DNA from: an uncultured Lachnospiraceae bacterium
GTDB lineage: Bacteria; Bacillota; Clostridia; Lachnospirales; Lachnospiraceae
Assembly (NCBI GenBank): GCA_947576945.1
Contig: CANPTH010000005.1
Coordinates: 50,451 to 114,450, forward strand
DNA length: 64,000 nucleotides
Direction of reading: 5' to 3'
Shown here: positions 44,879 through 53,590 of the stretch, one piece after another
Position numbering within the stretch: position 1 is the stretch's first letter
Layout: each line of letters begins with the position of its first letter
Notes under the pieces: model-generated
Databases searched by the model: none
Told to the model about the DNA's origin: nothing
The model's input: only the letters and a program-made list of their open reading frames with translations
Translations under genes and position numbers: made by a program

Positions 44879-46708
44879 ATGAAGGAATTGGCATATCCTT
44901 TTGACAGTGAATATATTCTGAAGAAATCCAGGAAGATCAGACGACAGCTTCTCGAGGGCAGGACGGACTTCCTCTTGAAGAGGATCGCGGTATTAGGGGG
45001 CAGCACGACACATGACATCATCAGGGTGCTGGAATTGTTTCTGCTGGAGCAGGGAATACAGCCGCAGTTCTATGAGTCGGAGTATGCGCAGTATTGGCAG
45101 GATGTGATGTTTGACAATCCGGAGCTTGTGGAGTTTGCGCCGGATCTGATCTACATTCATACGTCTAACCGGAATATCACTTCCTATCCTGCAGTATCGG
45201 ACTCGGCGGAACATATCGAGGAGATGCTGGAGGAACAGTACGAACATTTCCGCGTTATGTGGGAGAAGATCGAGGACAAATATCATTGCCCCGTGATCCA
45301 GAATAATTTTGAGTACCCCTTTTATCGTATCCTTGGCAATCAGGAGGCGGTGTACCGGCAGGGGCGCATCAGCTTTCTGAACAGGATGAATGAGAAATTT
45401 TACCAGTATGCATTAGACCATACCGGCTTCTATATCAACGATATCAACTACATGGCGGCTTCGTATGGCCTCGACCGCTTTGCAGATCCCTTCTACTGGC
45501 ATATGTATAAGTATGCCATGTGCATGCAGGCGATACCGGAATTTGCCTATAACCTGGCGAACATCATCAAGGCTGTCTTTGGCAGGAACAAGAAGGCGCT
45601 GGTACTGGATCTGGATAATACTCTCTGGGGAGGGATCGTAGGAGATGACGGCGTGGAGAATCTGGAGATCGGGCCGGAGACTTCTATGGGGCAGGTCTAT
45701 GCGGAATTTCAGAGCTATGTGAAGGCGCAGAAAGAGATCGGTGTCATGCTCAATATCAATTCCAAGAATGAATATGACAATGCCATCGCGGGATTGGGGC
45801 ACCCGGACGGCATTCTGAGGCCCGAGGACTTTATCGTGATCAAGGCGAACTGGGAACCTAAGAGCAGAAATATCGCATCGATAGCCGATGAGATGAATAT
45901 TCTGCCGGAAAGTCTCGTATTTGTGGATGACAATCCGGCGGAGCGGGAGATCGTGGAAGCGCAGGTGAAAGGCGTGGCGGTTCCTGTCATCGGCACACCG
46001 GAACAATATATACGCGTACTGGATCATGCCGGCTTCTTTGAAGTGACACAATTGTCAGATGATGACTGGAAGCGCAATGAGATGTATAAGGCCAATCTGG
46101 CAAGAAAGCAGCAACAGCAGAGTTTTGGAGATTACAGGGAATACTTGCTCTCTCTGGAAATGAAGGGGACGATCAGGCCGTTTGAGCCGATGTATATGGC
46201 GAGGATCGCGCAGCTGACCAATAAGAGCAACCAGTTCAATCTGACGACCAGACGCTATACGCAGAAGGATATTGAAGGATTTGCCGCAGATGACACTTAT
46301 GTCACTCGTTACGGGAAACTGGAGGACAGGTTTGGTGACAATGGTGTCGTTTCTGTCGTGATCGGAAAGAAAGAAAGATGGGAGCAGACCGCCGCGGATA
46401 CAGGGGAAGGAGAGCAGGCGCTGCAGATCAGACTGTGGCTGATGAGCTGCCGCGTACTGAAGCGGGACATGGAGTATGCCATGATGGACAGCATAGTAGA
46501 GGCGTGCCGGGACTGCGGCATAGACACGATCATAGGCTGCTATTATCCGACTGCGAAGAATGGCATGGTAAAGGAATTCTATGGGACGATGGGATTTACG
46601 AAGATTGAAGAAGATGAGGAAGGAAACAGCGTATGGAGATTCGATATCCCGCAATCCTATGAGAAGAAGAATACGGTCATTGATGTTTGGGAAGGGAATG
46701 ACGGCTGA
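44879..46708 (+). CDS. FkbH-like HAD-IIIC family protein
   Basis: The 609-residue protein has three parts: an N-terminal domain of about 200 residues, a HAD domain with V-L-D-L-D-N-T-L-W-G-G (Asp244, Asp246) and V-F-V-D-D-N-P-A-E near residue 343, and a C-terminal acyltransferase-like domain (Q-L-T-N-K-S-N-Q-F-N-L-T-T-R near 440). FkbH-type enzymes dephosphorylate 1,3-bisphosphoglycerate and load a glyceryl group on an acyl carrier protein. An ACP gene follows, which strongly supports this. The product may feed an MBOAT or be part of an unusual sugar substituent. The 166 bases upstream show no convincing promoter. Confidence 0.88.
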   Translation: MKELAYPFDSEYILKKSRKIRRQLLEGRTDFLLKRIAVLGGSTTHDIIRVLELFLLEQGIQPQFYESEYAQYWQDVMFDNPELVEFAPDLIYIHTSNRNITSYPAVSDSAEHIEEMLEEQYEHFRVMWEKIEDKYHCPVIQNNFEYPFYRILGNQEAVYRQGRISFLNRMNEKFYQYALDHTGFYINDINYMAASYGLDRFADPFYWHMYKYAMCMQAIPEFAYNLANIIKAVFGRNKKALVLDLDNTLWGGIVGDDGVENLEIGPETSMGQVYAEFQSYVKAQKEIGVMLNINSKNEYDNAIAGLGHPDGILRPEDFIVIKANWEPKSRNIASIADEMNILPESLVFVDDNPAEREIVEAQVKGVAVPVIGTPEQYIRVLDHAGFFEVTQLSDDDWKRNEMYKANLARKQQQQSFGDYREYLLSLEMKGTIRPFEPMYMARIAQLTNKSNQFNLTTRRYTQKDIEGFAADDTYVTRYGKLEDRFGDNGVVSVVIGKKERWEQTAADTGEGEQALQIRLWLMSCRVLKRDMEYAMMDSIVEACRDCGIDTIIGCYYPTAKNGMVKEFYGTMGFTKIEEDEEGNSVWRFDIPQSYEKKNTVIDVWEGNDG

Positions 46709-46716
46709 TTATAAGG

Positions 46717-46745
46717 TTGCCAAATAACGGAAATAATATTATAGT
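46717..46745 (+). promoter_or_regulatory. Sigma-A type promoter for the ACP gene
   Basis: TTGCCA (46717-46722) and TATAGT (46740-46745) are spaced by 17 bp. Transcription would start near 46752, placing the four-hairpin element (46786-46921) entirely inside the 5' untranslated leader of the ACP mRNA. Confidence 0.7.
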
Positions 46746-46785
46746 ACTAAATAGGAAAATGAGAAAAGAATAGAGCAGAGTGGAG

Positions 46786-46921
46786 GGAAGGTTGAATAAA
46801 TTCTCTGATGAGCAGTTTATTCAACCAAGAGTTTGTGCCGAAACGTCACAAACTCCTTGATCGCAGAGCAGAATCTGAAATTCTGCTCGCGGTCTCAGCG
46901 TAAAACGCTTCGGAATGGAGG
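46786..46921 (+). repeat. Four-hairpin leader element, copy B (136 bp) upstream of the ACP gene
   Basis: Stems: 46791-46800 with 46816-46825; 46829-46837 with 46847-46855; 46866-46874 with 46880-46888; AGCGT 46897-46901 with ACGCT 46905-46909. In copy A the last stem is AGCGC/GCGCT, so both sides changed together and pairing is kept. Other differences from copy A lie in loops or the linker before the last stem. A GGAGG 5 bases before TTG 46792 could start the same 22-codon peptide as in copy A, with one amino acid change (A to T). The element ends in the ribosome binding site of the ACP gene. Confidence 0.85.
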
Positions 46922-46926
46922 GAAAT

Positions 46927-47169
46927 ATGAGCAGAGAAGAAGTATTTGAAAGATTAAACGAGGTATTCAGGGATGTGTTCGATGATGAGGAGATCACGGT
47001 GACGGATGCGACGACGGCAGATGATATCGAAGACTGGGACTCTCTGGAGCATATCAATCTGCTGGCGGCAGTGGAACAGGAGTTCGGCATGAAATTCAAT
47101 ATGGGACAGGTTGTGTCCATGAAAAATGTAGGAGAGATGGCGGATATCATCATAAGCCAGATCGGATAA
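46927..47169 (+). CDS. Acyl carrier protein, FkbH partner
   Basis: The 80-residue acidic protein has the phosphopantetheine attachment motif W-D-S-L-E-H with Ser39 and the usual helical pattern. It is a dedicated carrier rather than the housekeeping ACP, judged by its pairing with FkbH 218 bases upstream. ATG 46927 has GGAGG 5 bases upstream; an ATG at 46915 overlaps that site. It has its own promoter and a structured leader, so it may be controlled separately from fkbH. A phosphopantetheinyl transferase is not in the window. Confidence 0.9.
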   Translation: MSREEVFERLNEVFRDVFDDEEITVTDATTADDIEDWDSLEHINLLAAVEQEFGMKFNMGQVVSMKNVGEMADIIISQIG

Positions 47170-47224
47170 GACGGCAGCAACATGAACCTCCAGGTCCTAT
47201 GGACGTTGGGGGAGAGGTATGGGT

Positions 47225-47620
47225 TCAACGTATCAGTTCGATCATGCCGATCGAGGCATTTGATAGAAATATGACTTCACGGCCTCCTAAGGCGGGGGCA
47301 GGAGTTGGCGTGTCGACAGCGATGAAGCCGTCTGCAGTCAGCCAGTCTACGGTTGCCTCGAAATCATCGGTCTCGTAGCAGATGTGATAGGGGCTGTTCT
47401 TATACCTTTTGATCAATCCGGAGACTACGGAGTCTTCCCCGGCAGGTGAGACAAGTTCAATGCGGTATCCGTCCTTGATCAGGAAGCAGATATCGATTTT
47501 GCGGATATCGTCATGGACGGTATCCTGTTCAACACAATAGCCCAGAGCCAGAAAGGTCTGTTTGGCCTTTTCTATTTTTTTGACTAAATATCCGATATGA
47601 TGTACGTTTAATAGGCTCAT
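47225..47620 (-). CDS. VOC-family (glyoxalase/methylmalonyl-CoA epimerase-like) protein
   Basis: The 131-residue protein starts M-S-L-L-N-V-H-H-I-G-Y-L-V-K, with the His of the first VOC metal site, and has Y-H-I-C-Y-E-T-D-D-F and E-V-I-F-L later, which carry further ligands. It resembles methylmalonyl-CoA epimerase and glyoxalase I. The start at 47620 is fixed by AAGGAGA on the minus strand. It converges on the ACP gene. An acyl-thioester substrate would fit the neighbourhood, but that is a guess. Confidence 0.82.
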   Translation of the reverse strand: MSLLNVHHIGYLVKKIEKAKQTFLALGYCVEQDTVHDDIRKIDICFLIKDGYRIELVSPAGEDSVVSGLIKRYKNSPYHICYETDDFEATVDWLTADGFIAVDTPTPAPALGGREVIFLSNASIGMIELIR

Positions 47621-47854
47621 CGAGGTCTCCTTTTGCTTATGATCTATCAATTTATAGTATCGGTTTCTATTCTTATAGTAAACTTACATCATGCCAAATT
47701 TCTGCTTCCGGTGCCTGCCAAAGCCATATATCGAAGCTTTTGCAGGACTGAAAACGAAGTTTTTAATGTCGTTAACTATAGTATAGAGGACAAGCCATAT
47801 AAATGCAAATTTAATTGCGCGTGAAGGAAAACAGGATATAAGGATATAATCAGG

Positions 47855-48292
47855 ATGAAAGCTTTATTCTTAAAATATAAGGATTTTATTATGGAGGTGA
47901 TCCACTTTGGGCTGGTAGGTGTGATCAATACTCTGATGGGGTGGGTCATCATGGCAGTGCTCTACAATCTGGTGCATATGAACTACTGGCTTTCCAGCGG
48001 CATCTCTTATTTTATCGGCAGTGTCTTCTCCTACCATGCCAACAGCAGGGTGACTTTCAAAGTAGAGAATAAGGACAAAGGACTGCCCTGGCGGTTTGCT
48101 GTCAATATCATCGTGTGCTATCTGATCGCATTTGGCGTGGCACAGCCGCTTATGGAGAAGGTACTGGCGGCGCAGCCGAAGGTGGTCGTAGACAACGTAG
48201 CCATGTTTCTGGGGATGTGCATGTTTATCGTGATGAATTTCTTCGGGCAGAAGATTTTCGTATTCAGAAAGATACGCCATAAACAAGTGTAA
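47855..48292 (+). CDS. GtrA-family membrane protein (polyprenyl-phosphate sugar flippase)
   Basis: The 145-residue protein has four hydrophobic segments and the GtrA wording: F-G-L-V-G-V-I-N-T near residue 19, then S-Y-H-A-N-S-R-V-T-F-K between segments 2 and 3. GtrA/GtcA proteins are thought to flip undecaprenyl-phosphate sugars for side-chain glycosylation. It lies 18 bases before a large DUF6044-like membrane protein, matching the GtrA plus GT-C arrangement. The ribosome binding site is weak. A DPM1-like partner is not adjacent but two exist in the window. Confidence 0.88.
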   Translation: MKALFLKYKDFIMEVIHFGLVGVINTLMGWVIMAVLYNLVHMNYWLSSGISYFIGSVFSYHANSRVTFKVENKDKGLPWRFAVNIIVCYLIAFGVAQPLMEKVLAAQPKVVVDNVAMFLGMCMFIVMNFFGQKIFVFRKIRHKQV

Positions 48293-48310
48293 GGAGCAGC
48301 GGAGGAAGGT

Positions 48311-50098
48311 ATGAGGAGATTAGCGCAGCAAAGGTGGTTTCTATGGATAACGAAATACTGGTTTCTGTTCCCGATCGTGGGTTTTGTGCTCCTGACGGCG
48401 GGGGTGTTCTTCGGATACGGGGAGAGAAGTTACATTGCTGTGCACGACAATATGGATCTGTTTCTGGCGCAGTTCCAGATGCTGAAGAACACGAACAGTT
48501 TTCTGCAGCATGGTGTGGATGTGCCTTTTCTGGGCGGGATCAGCAGAGACAACCTCCCGTCGGAGCTGTCGCTGTATACGCTGCTGTATATGCTTTTTCC
48601 TACATACACTGCGTATGTGCTCGGTATTCTGGGAAAAATACTGTTAGGTATGTTTTCCTTCCGCCTGCTTATGGGCGAACTTTTTCCTGACAGGTGTGTC
48701 CTGTACAGGCCGGTTATCTACATGACCGGGTTTGTCTATGGCATCGTGTGGTTTTTTCCGGCATTCGGCTTCGCGTTTGCATCCATTCCGCTGTGTGTCT
48801 ATCTTCTGATCAAGATCTACAGACGGGCCGGAATATGGTGGTATCTGGGGCTGCTTGCCTATCCGCTGGTGTCCTATTTTTCTTATCATGGGATCTTTAT
48901 CCTGGGGTATCTGGTCATTGCCGTCATATGGCTGTCGATCCGAAACCGGAAACCGGCATGGCCGCTGATTGCTGCCCTGTTCGTTCTGACGGCCGGGTAT
49001 GTAGGATGTGAATACAGACTGTTTGGGCAGATGCTTTTCGGGGAGGAAGAAACGATCCGTTCCAGCATCGTCAATGCGGATCTTTCGCTGCCGGAGATCC
49101 TGCGGGAGATCGGCACGGTCTGGAAAGACGGTATTTTTCATGCCGACGGGGTACACGGGAAGGTGGCGCTGCCGGTCTGCGTGCTCTATTTTGTCGGCAG
49201 CAACGGCCTGTATCTGTACAGAAGAAAGTGGCGGCAGATCGTTCGGGATCCGTTTAATTTCGTTATGCTCTTTCTGCTGTTTAACAGTGTGGTGTACGGC
49301 CTGTATGATTTCGGGCCGCTGCGGAGGCTGGTGGAAGCGCTTATTCCGCCGCTGAAAGGATGGCAGTTTAACAGGACGATCTTCTTCAATCCCTTTTTGT
49401 GGTATGCCGCGTTTTTCCTGATCCTGATCAGGCTCTATGACAGAGGCGTCTGGACGATGTGGGCAGCCAACGGACTGGTCTGTGCGGCGGCGCTGGCGGT
49501 GATCCTGACGCCCAACCGGTATAACGATCTGTATGCCACCTGCCATAACAGGGCCTACGAATATTTTCAGGGGACGGAAGTGGACGAGTTTGATTACGAG
49601 CAGTTCTATGCCCAGGCGCTTTTTGAGCGGCTGAAGGAAAGGATCGGCTATCAGGGAGAGTGGTCGGCGGCTTATGGGTTCCATCCGGCGGTGCTGGAGT
49701 ACAATGGGATCGCCACGTTGGACGGTTATCTGGGGTTCTATGCCCGGCAGTATAAGGAAGATTTTCGGAAGATCATCGCTCCGGCGCTTGAGAGAGTGGA
49801 GCCTACTAGGATCTACTATGATGACTGGGGAGCCAGAGCTTACCTGTATTCGGGAACGGATCTGAGTATTGTCAGCGCGACGAAAACGGTGTATGCTACA
49901 GATTATGATATTTATATTGATGTAGATGCCTTCCGGGAATTGGGAGGAGAATATATTTTTTCCAGGCTGGAACTGACGAATGCAGATGAGGTTGGTCTGG
50001 AGCTGGTAGATGGCGATACGGCCGGGGACGGCAGCTGTACGGTCTACGTGTACAGGGCAGCCGGAAAGCCGGCTCTGGCAATGGGGAGTGACAGATAA
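48311..50098 (+). CDS. Polytopic membrane protein, DUF6044/YkoS-like (GT-C type)
   Basis: The 595-residue protein has about 12 hydrophobic segments. The first extracytoplasmic loop holds A-V-H-D-N-M-D-L-F-L-A-Q and then F-L-G-G-I-S-R-D-N-L-P-S-E, and residues ~235-255 read G-C-E-Y-R-L-F-G-Q-M-L. These resemble the DUF6044 family that includes Bacillus YkoS; I assign it from memory. The D-N-M-D motif is at the GT-C catalytic position. With GtrA just upstream, it is a good candidate for the extracellular transferase of a three-component glycosylation system. Confidence 0.7.
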   Translation: MRRLAQQRWFLWITKYWFLFPIVGFVLLTAGVFFGYGERSYIAVHDNMDLFLAQFQMLKNTNSFLQHGVDVPFLGGISRDNLPSELSLYTLLYMLFPTYTAYVLGILGKILLGMFSFRLLMGELFPDRCVLYRPVIYMTGFVYGIVWFFPAFGFAFASIPLCVYLLIKIYRRAGIWWYLGLLAYPLVSYFSYHGIFILGYLVIAVIWLSIRNRKPAWPLIAALFVLTAGYVGCEYRLFGQMLFGEEETIRSSIVNADLSLPEILREIGTVWKDGIFHADGVHGKVALPVCVLYFVGSNGLYLYRRKWRQIVRDPFNFVMLFLLFNSVVYGLYDFGPLRRLVEALIPPLKGWQFNRTIFFNPFLWYAAFFLILIRLYDRGVWTMWAANGLVCAAALAVILTPNRYNDLYATCHNRAYEYFQGTEVDEFDYEQFYAQALFERLKERIGYQGEWSAAYGFHPAVLEYNGIATLDGYLGFYARQYKEDFRKIIAPALERVEPTRIYYDDWGARAYLYSGTDLSIVSATKTVYATDYDIYIDVDAFRELGGEYIFSRLELTNADEVGLELVDGDTAGDGSCTVYVYRAAGKPALAMGSDR

Positions 50099-50135
50099 CG
50101 GAGCATGAGGAAACCGTGCGGAAATGGAGAATGAT

Positions 50136-51116
50136 ATGGCGATTAGAGTACACAATTTTGCGGGCGTGCTGGGTTGGAATGCCAGAAAGTATCTGCCCAG
50201 ATTATCCAGTGAAAGCTATTTAAAGCTGCAGTTCGTATCGAGAAGGCGGCAGCAGCGCAAGTATATAGATTATTTTTATGACCAGAAGGAGGCGCCCCAC
50301 CCGGTGGTGGTAAATCTGGAGACGGTGAACCGCTGCAACAGCACCTGTGAGTTCTGTACCGCGAATATCAATGCGGAGAAACGTCCCTATAAGAAGATAG
50401 ACGATGCTCTGTATTATTCTATTATCGATCAGCTGCGGGACTGGGGATACAAGGGGCATCTGACGTTGTACGGCAATAACGAGCCGTGGCTGGATAAGCG
50501 TATCGTGGAATTCCACGAATATGCCAGGAAGCAGCTGCCGGAGGCTTTTATCTTCATGTCCACCAACGGGCTTTTGCTGAATGTGGACAAGGTGAAGGCC
50601 ATCGTGCCTTATCTTGACCAGCTGATCATCAACAATTACTGCCTGGATATGAAAATGCATGACAACGTGCGGGTCATATACGAATATGTAAAAGCGCACC
50701 CGCAGGAGTTCAGGGATGTGGATATCCTGATCCAGATCCGGTATCTGAAGGAAGTGCTGACGAACCGCGCCGGCAGCGCGCCGAATAAGCAGTCTAAGGG
50801 CAAAGTGATCAAGGAGACCTGTCTGATGCCCTACACGGATATGTGGATCATGCCCAACGGTAAGATGGGCATCTGCTGCTGTGATAATTTCGAGACTACG
50901 GAGCTGGCGGATCTGAATAAGGTTTCCCTGCAGGAAGGATGGAACAGTGTAAAATACCGGGAACTGCGCGACGCGGTGAAGGATGGCCGGCACAATTATC
51001 CTTTCTGTAAGTATTGCGATTTCATCGATGCAGGGCTGCGCATGGATGCGGTGAATGATGTGCTGAAACATCACGACAAAATGCATGGCGCCAGACAGTC
51101 CGTGTTCAGGAAGTGA
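50136..51116 (+). CDS. Radical SAM/SPASM-domain protein
   Basis: The 326-residue protein has the C-x3-C-x2-C cluster motif C-N-S-T-C-E-F-C (Cys67, 71, 74) for the SAM-bound 4Fe-4S cluster. Near the C-terminus it has E-T-C-L-M-P, G-I-C-C-C-D-N, and F-C-K-Y-C-D-F, which supply cysteines for SPASM auxiliary clusters. SPASM enzymes modify peptides or alcohols; related proteins also occur in glycan clusters, where they may alter a sugar or its substituent. ATG 50136 has GGAG 6 bases upstream; ATG 50124 overlaps that site. No precursor peptide was noticed beside it. Confidence 0.85.
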   Translation: MAIRVHNFAGVLGWNARKYLPRLSSESYLKLQFVSRRRQQRKYIDYFYDQKEAPHPVVVNLETVNRCNSTCEFCTANINAEKRPYKKIDDALYYSIIDQLRDWGYKGHLTLYGNNEPWLDKRIVEFHEYARKQLPEAFIFMSTNGLLLNVDKVKAIVPYLDQLIINNYCLDMKMHDNVRVIYEYVKAHPQEFRDVDILIQIRYLKEVLTNRAGSAPNKQSKGKVIKETCLMPYTDMWIMPNGKMGICCCDNFETTELADLNKVSLQEGWNSVKYRELRDAVKDGRHNYPFCKYCDFIDAGLRMDAVNDVLKHHDKMHGARQSVFRK

Positions 51117-51123
51117 TGATCCG

Positions 51124-51165
51124 GACGCTCCGTGTATGGAACCGGCTTAGGGAAGCGGGGCTATA
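51124..51165 (+). repeat. Diverged relative of the 35-bp tandem repeat at 26395
   Basis: The stretch contains CCGGCTTAGGGAAGCGGGGC, close to CCGGCTTGGGGGAAGCGCGG of the 26395-26499 array, again located just after a stop codon. Only one diverged unit is visible. Confidence 0.35.
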
Positions 51166-51218
51166 CAGGAAGCGCCAGGAGGCAGGAGCAATAGAGCAGG
51201 AAGGATGCGTGGAGACAG

Positions 51219-52082
51219 ATGAGGAATAGAGGGAAGAGACAGACCGGGCTGCTGCTTGGACTGTCGCTGCTGGCAATGTCGGCATGTACGGCGGCAGGGC
51301 AGCCGGCGCGTGAGAAAACAGACAATAGAGAAGAAAGCACAGCGGAACAGAAGCACATGGAGCCGGTGGAGGAAGGGATGGAAGTTTCTATCCTGGGAGA
51401 CAGTATATCTACGTTTGACGGATGGATTCCGGAAGGGAATCTTGTTTTCTATCCCCAGAACGGCCTGGTGCAGGACGTGTCGCAGACCTGGTGGAAGATG
51501 ACGCTGGATGAGATGGGACTGGAACTGTGCGTTAACGGGTCCAGCAGCGGGAGCACATGCATTGGAGATTCCGGAGCGGCTGACCCGGGAGTCGGCTGCA
51601 GCGATTACAGGATCGCACAGCTGGTGGGCGCTGACAAGGAGGCGCCGGATCTCGTTCTCGTCTATATGGGAACCAATGATGTGCTGGGGAATGCGCCGGT
51701 CGGGGACAATGACGGACTGCGGGCCGTACCGGAGGGTGTGGTGGAAAACTTCAGTGACGGCTACACCATGATCCTGGATAAGATTAAGGAGCAGTGTCCG
51801 GCGGCACAGGTTTACTGCTGTACCCTGCTGCCGGTGGGCGATTGGGGAACGACAGAATCCCAGCCATTTGTCTCTTTTGTGAATGGACAGAAAGTGACTT
51901 CCGAGGCATACTCCGAACAGATTCGGCTGATCGCCAGGAACAGGGAGCTTCCGGTCATCGATCTGGAGAAATGCGGTATCACCTTGGAAAATATGGCAGA
52001 GATGACTGCCGATGGTGTGCACCCCACACCGGCCGGGATGCGGCTGATCGCCGATACGGTTAAGGCGGTTCTGTCGGAATAA
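51219..52082 (+). CDS. SGNH/GDSL hydrolase, predicted lipoprotein
   Basis: The 287-residue protein has a short basic signal, a hydrophobic stretch L-L-L-G-L-S-L-L and a lipobox-like A-M-S-A-C with Cys at 23, suggesting lipid anchoring. The SGNH blocks are L-G-D-S-I-S with Ser62, N-G-S-S-S-G near 106, M-G-T-N-D near 151, and D265-x2-H268-P. All catalytic residues are present. It may remove or transfer O-acyl groups on surface glycans. It follows the radical SAM gene on the same strand. Confidence 0.85.
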   Translation: MRNRGKRQTGLLLGLSLLAMSACTAAGQPAREKTDNREESTAEQKHMEPVEEGMEVSILGDSISTFDGWIPEGNLVFYPQNGLVQDVSQTWWKMTLDEMGLELCVNGSSSGSTCIGDSGAADPGVGCSDYRIAQLVGADKEAPDLVLVYMGTNDVLGNAPVGDNDGLRAVPEGVVENFSDGYTMILDKIKEQCPAAQVYCCTLLPVGDWGTTESQPFVSFVNGQKVTSEAYSEQIRLIARNRELPVIDLEKCGITLENMAEMTADGVHPTPAGMRLIADTVKAVLSE

Positions 52083-52488
52083 TGTGCAGTCGTACCTTCA
52101 TCTGACAAAGGGTTACAGACCTCAAAGCGGGATAGCTGGAAGGTACGGCCGGAAAATGCGCAGGAGCGAAAGAATCAGAACAGAATAACGGTGGTAATAA
52201 CAGAATAGATAAAGCAGGACTGCAGGATCCGTTCCGGTGTGTCTCGAGAAGAACTTTGCAAGAAAGTAAACTTTTTGAGATGCATCGGAGTTTTTTTGTA
52301 CGGGGAAATGGAAGACCGGCCTGTTTAAGGAAGCGGAAAGCCTTTTTAAGAATATCTTAATAAAAACTTGAAGAAAACTGGAAGTTTTTATCGTTATGAT
52401 ATATAAAGAAAACGACATTCAATCAAATTTATGGTGTAACAGAAATTATTTCTGAGGAAAAAGGAATGCAGAATATGGAGGTAAGCAT
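52083..52488 (+). other. 406-base intergenic region with inverted repeats and A/T-rich promoter zone
   Basis: No gene is evident. A 9-bp inverted repeat pairs 52091-52099 with 52139-52147. An 8-bp repeat AAAAACTT/AAGTTTTT (52362-52369 and 52382-52389) lies just before TATGAT/TATAAA boxes near 52391-52402, which may be the promoter of the following GT2. The ribosome binding site GGAGG precedes ATG 52489. Confidence 0.4.
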
Positions 52489-53529
52489 ATGAAGTACATA
52501 ACATTTACGGTTCCCTGCTATAATTCACAGGATTATATGGCGAGATGTATTGAATCTCTGCTCCCGGGCGGAGACGACGTTGAGATTATTATCGTAAACG
52601 ACGGATCGAAGGATGCCACAGGGGAGATCGCGGACTATTACGAGAAACTCTATCCCGGCATCGTCAGGGCAGTGCATAAGGAAAACGGCGGACATGGATC
52701 CGGAGTCAATGCCGGTCTGAAGCTGGCGACAGGTATGTATTTTAAGGTGGTGGATTCGGATGACTGGCTGGATGAGAGCGCCTATGCGAAGATGCTTGAA
52801 AGGATCAGGGAATTCTGTGTCAGGAAAGAGACCCGCCTGATCGGTGATGTGCCGGATCTGTTTGTATGTAACTATATCTACGATCATTTGGATGAAGGTA
52901 CCGGCAGGACGATGCGCTACACAAATGTTTTCCCTGTGGAAGAGATGTGCAGCTGGAATGATATCGGCAGATTTCATGCGTCACAGTATCTGATCATGCA
53001 TGCCCTGGTCTTTCGGACGGAGGTGCTGCGCAGGAGCGGGGTGGTTCTTCCGGAGCATACCTTCTATGTAGATAATATCTTTGCCTATCAGCCGCTGCCG
53101 TTCGTAGAACATATTTTCTATATGGACATCGATCTGTATCATTATTATATCGGCAGGGAGGATCAGTCTGTCAATGAGAGGGTGCTGATGAGCAGGATAG
53201 ACCAGCAGATTCTGGTGACGGAGATCGTTTCCAAATGCGTAGATCTAAATGAGGTAAAGGAAATCTATCCGAAGCTGGCGGAGTATATGTGCCGTAATAT
53301 ATCGATTATGATGGCGATCTCATCTATCCATCTGCTGCTGATTGATTCACAGGAGGCATATAGTAAACGAAGACAGCTTTGGAGAGGGATCAGGGAAGAT
53401 AATGTCAGGCTTTATTTACGCCTGAAATACACCACGCTGAGCGGACTGACCTATCTGCCGGGTAAAGTGGGCGGAATGCTGACAAAGAGCGGATATCGGG
53501 CGGCGAGGAAGATCTATCAATTTCAATAA
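52489..53529 (+). CDS. Glycosyltransferase family 2
   Basis: The 346-residue GT-A enzyme has I-T-F-T-V-P-C-Y-N-S, I-V-N-D-G-S-K-D-A-T near residue 36, G-G-H-G-S-G-V-N near 68 and V-V-D-S-D-D-W-L near residue 86. No C-terminal membrane pair is seen, so it is likely a cytoplasmic, membrane-associated transferase. The long stretch after residue 200 is helical. It opens a new unit behind its own A/T-rich promoter region. Confidence 0.87.
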   Translation: MKYITFTVPCYNSQDYMARCIESLLPGGDDVEIIIVNDGSKDATGEIADYYEKLYPGIVRAVHKENGGHGSGVNAGLKLATGMYFKVVDSDDWLDESAYAKMLERIREFCVRKETRLIGDVPDLFVCNYIYDHLDEGTGRTMRYTNVFPVEEMCSWNDIGRFHASQYLIMHALVFRTEVLRRSGVVLPEHTFYVDNIFAYQPLPFVEHIFYMDIDLYHYYIGREDQSVNERVLMSRIDQQILVTEIVSKCVDLNEVKEIYPKLAEYMCRNISIMMAISSIHLLLIDSQEAYSKRRQLWRGIREDNVRLYLRLKYTTLSGLTYLPGKVGGMLTKSGYRAARKIYQFQ

Positions 53530-53590
53530 CAGGAGATAAAAGCCGCCGGGAGAGCCGGAAGAGTGAATCAGGATAAAATGGAGGATTTAT

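Noticed and set aside
48644..50155. A 503-residue minus-strand frame
   Set aside because: It is the antisense shadow of the DUF6044-like membrane protein; its composition (many Arg, Pro, Gln, His) is typical of reversed coding sequence.
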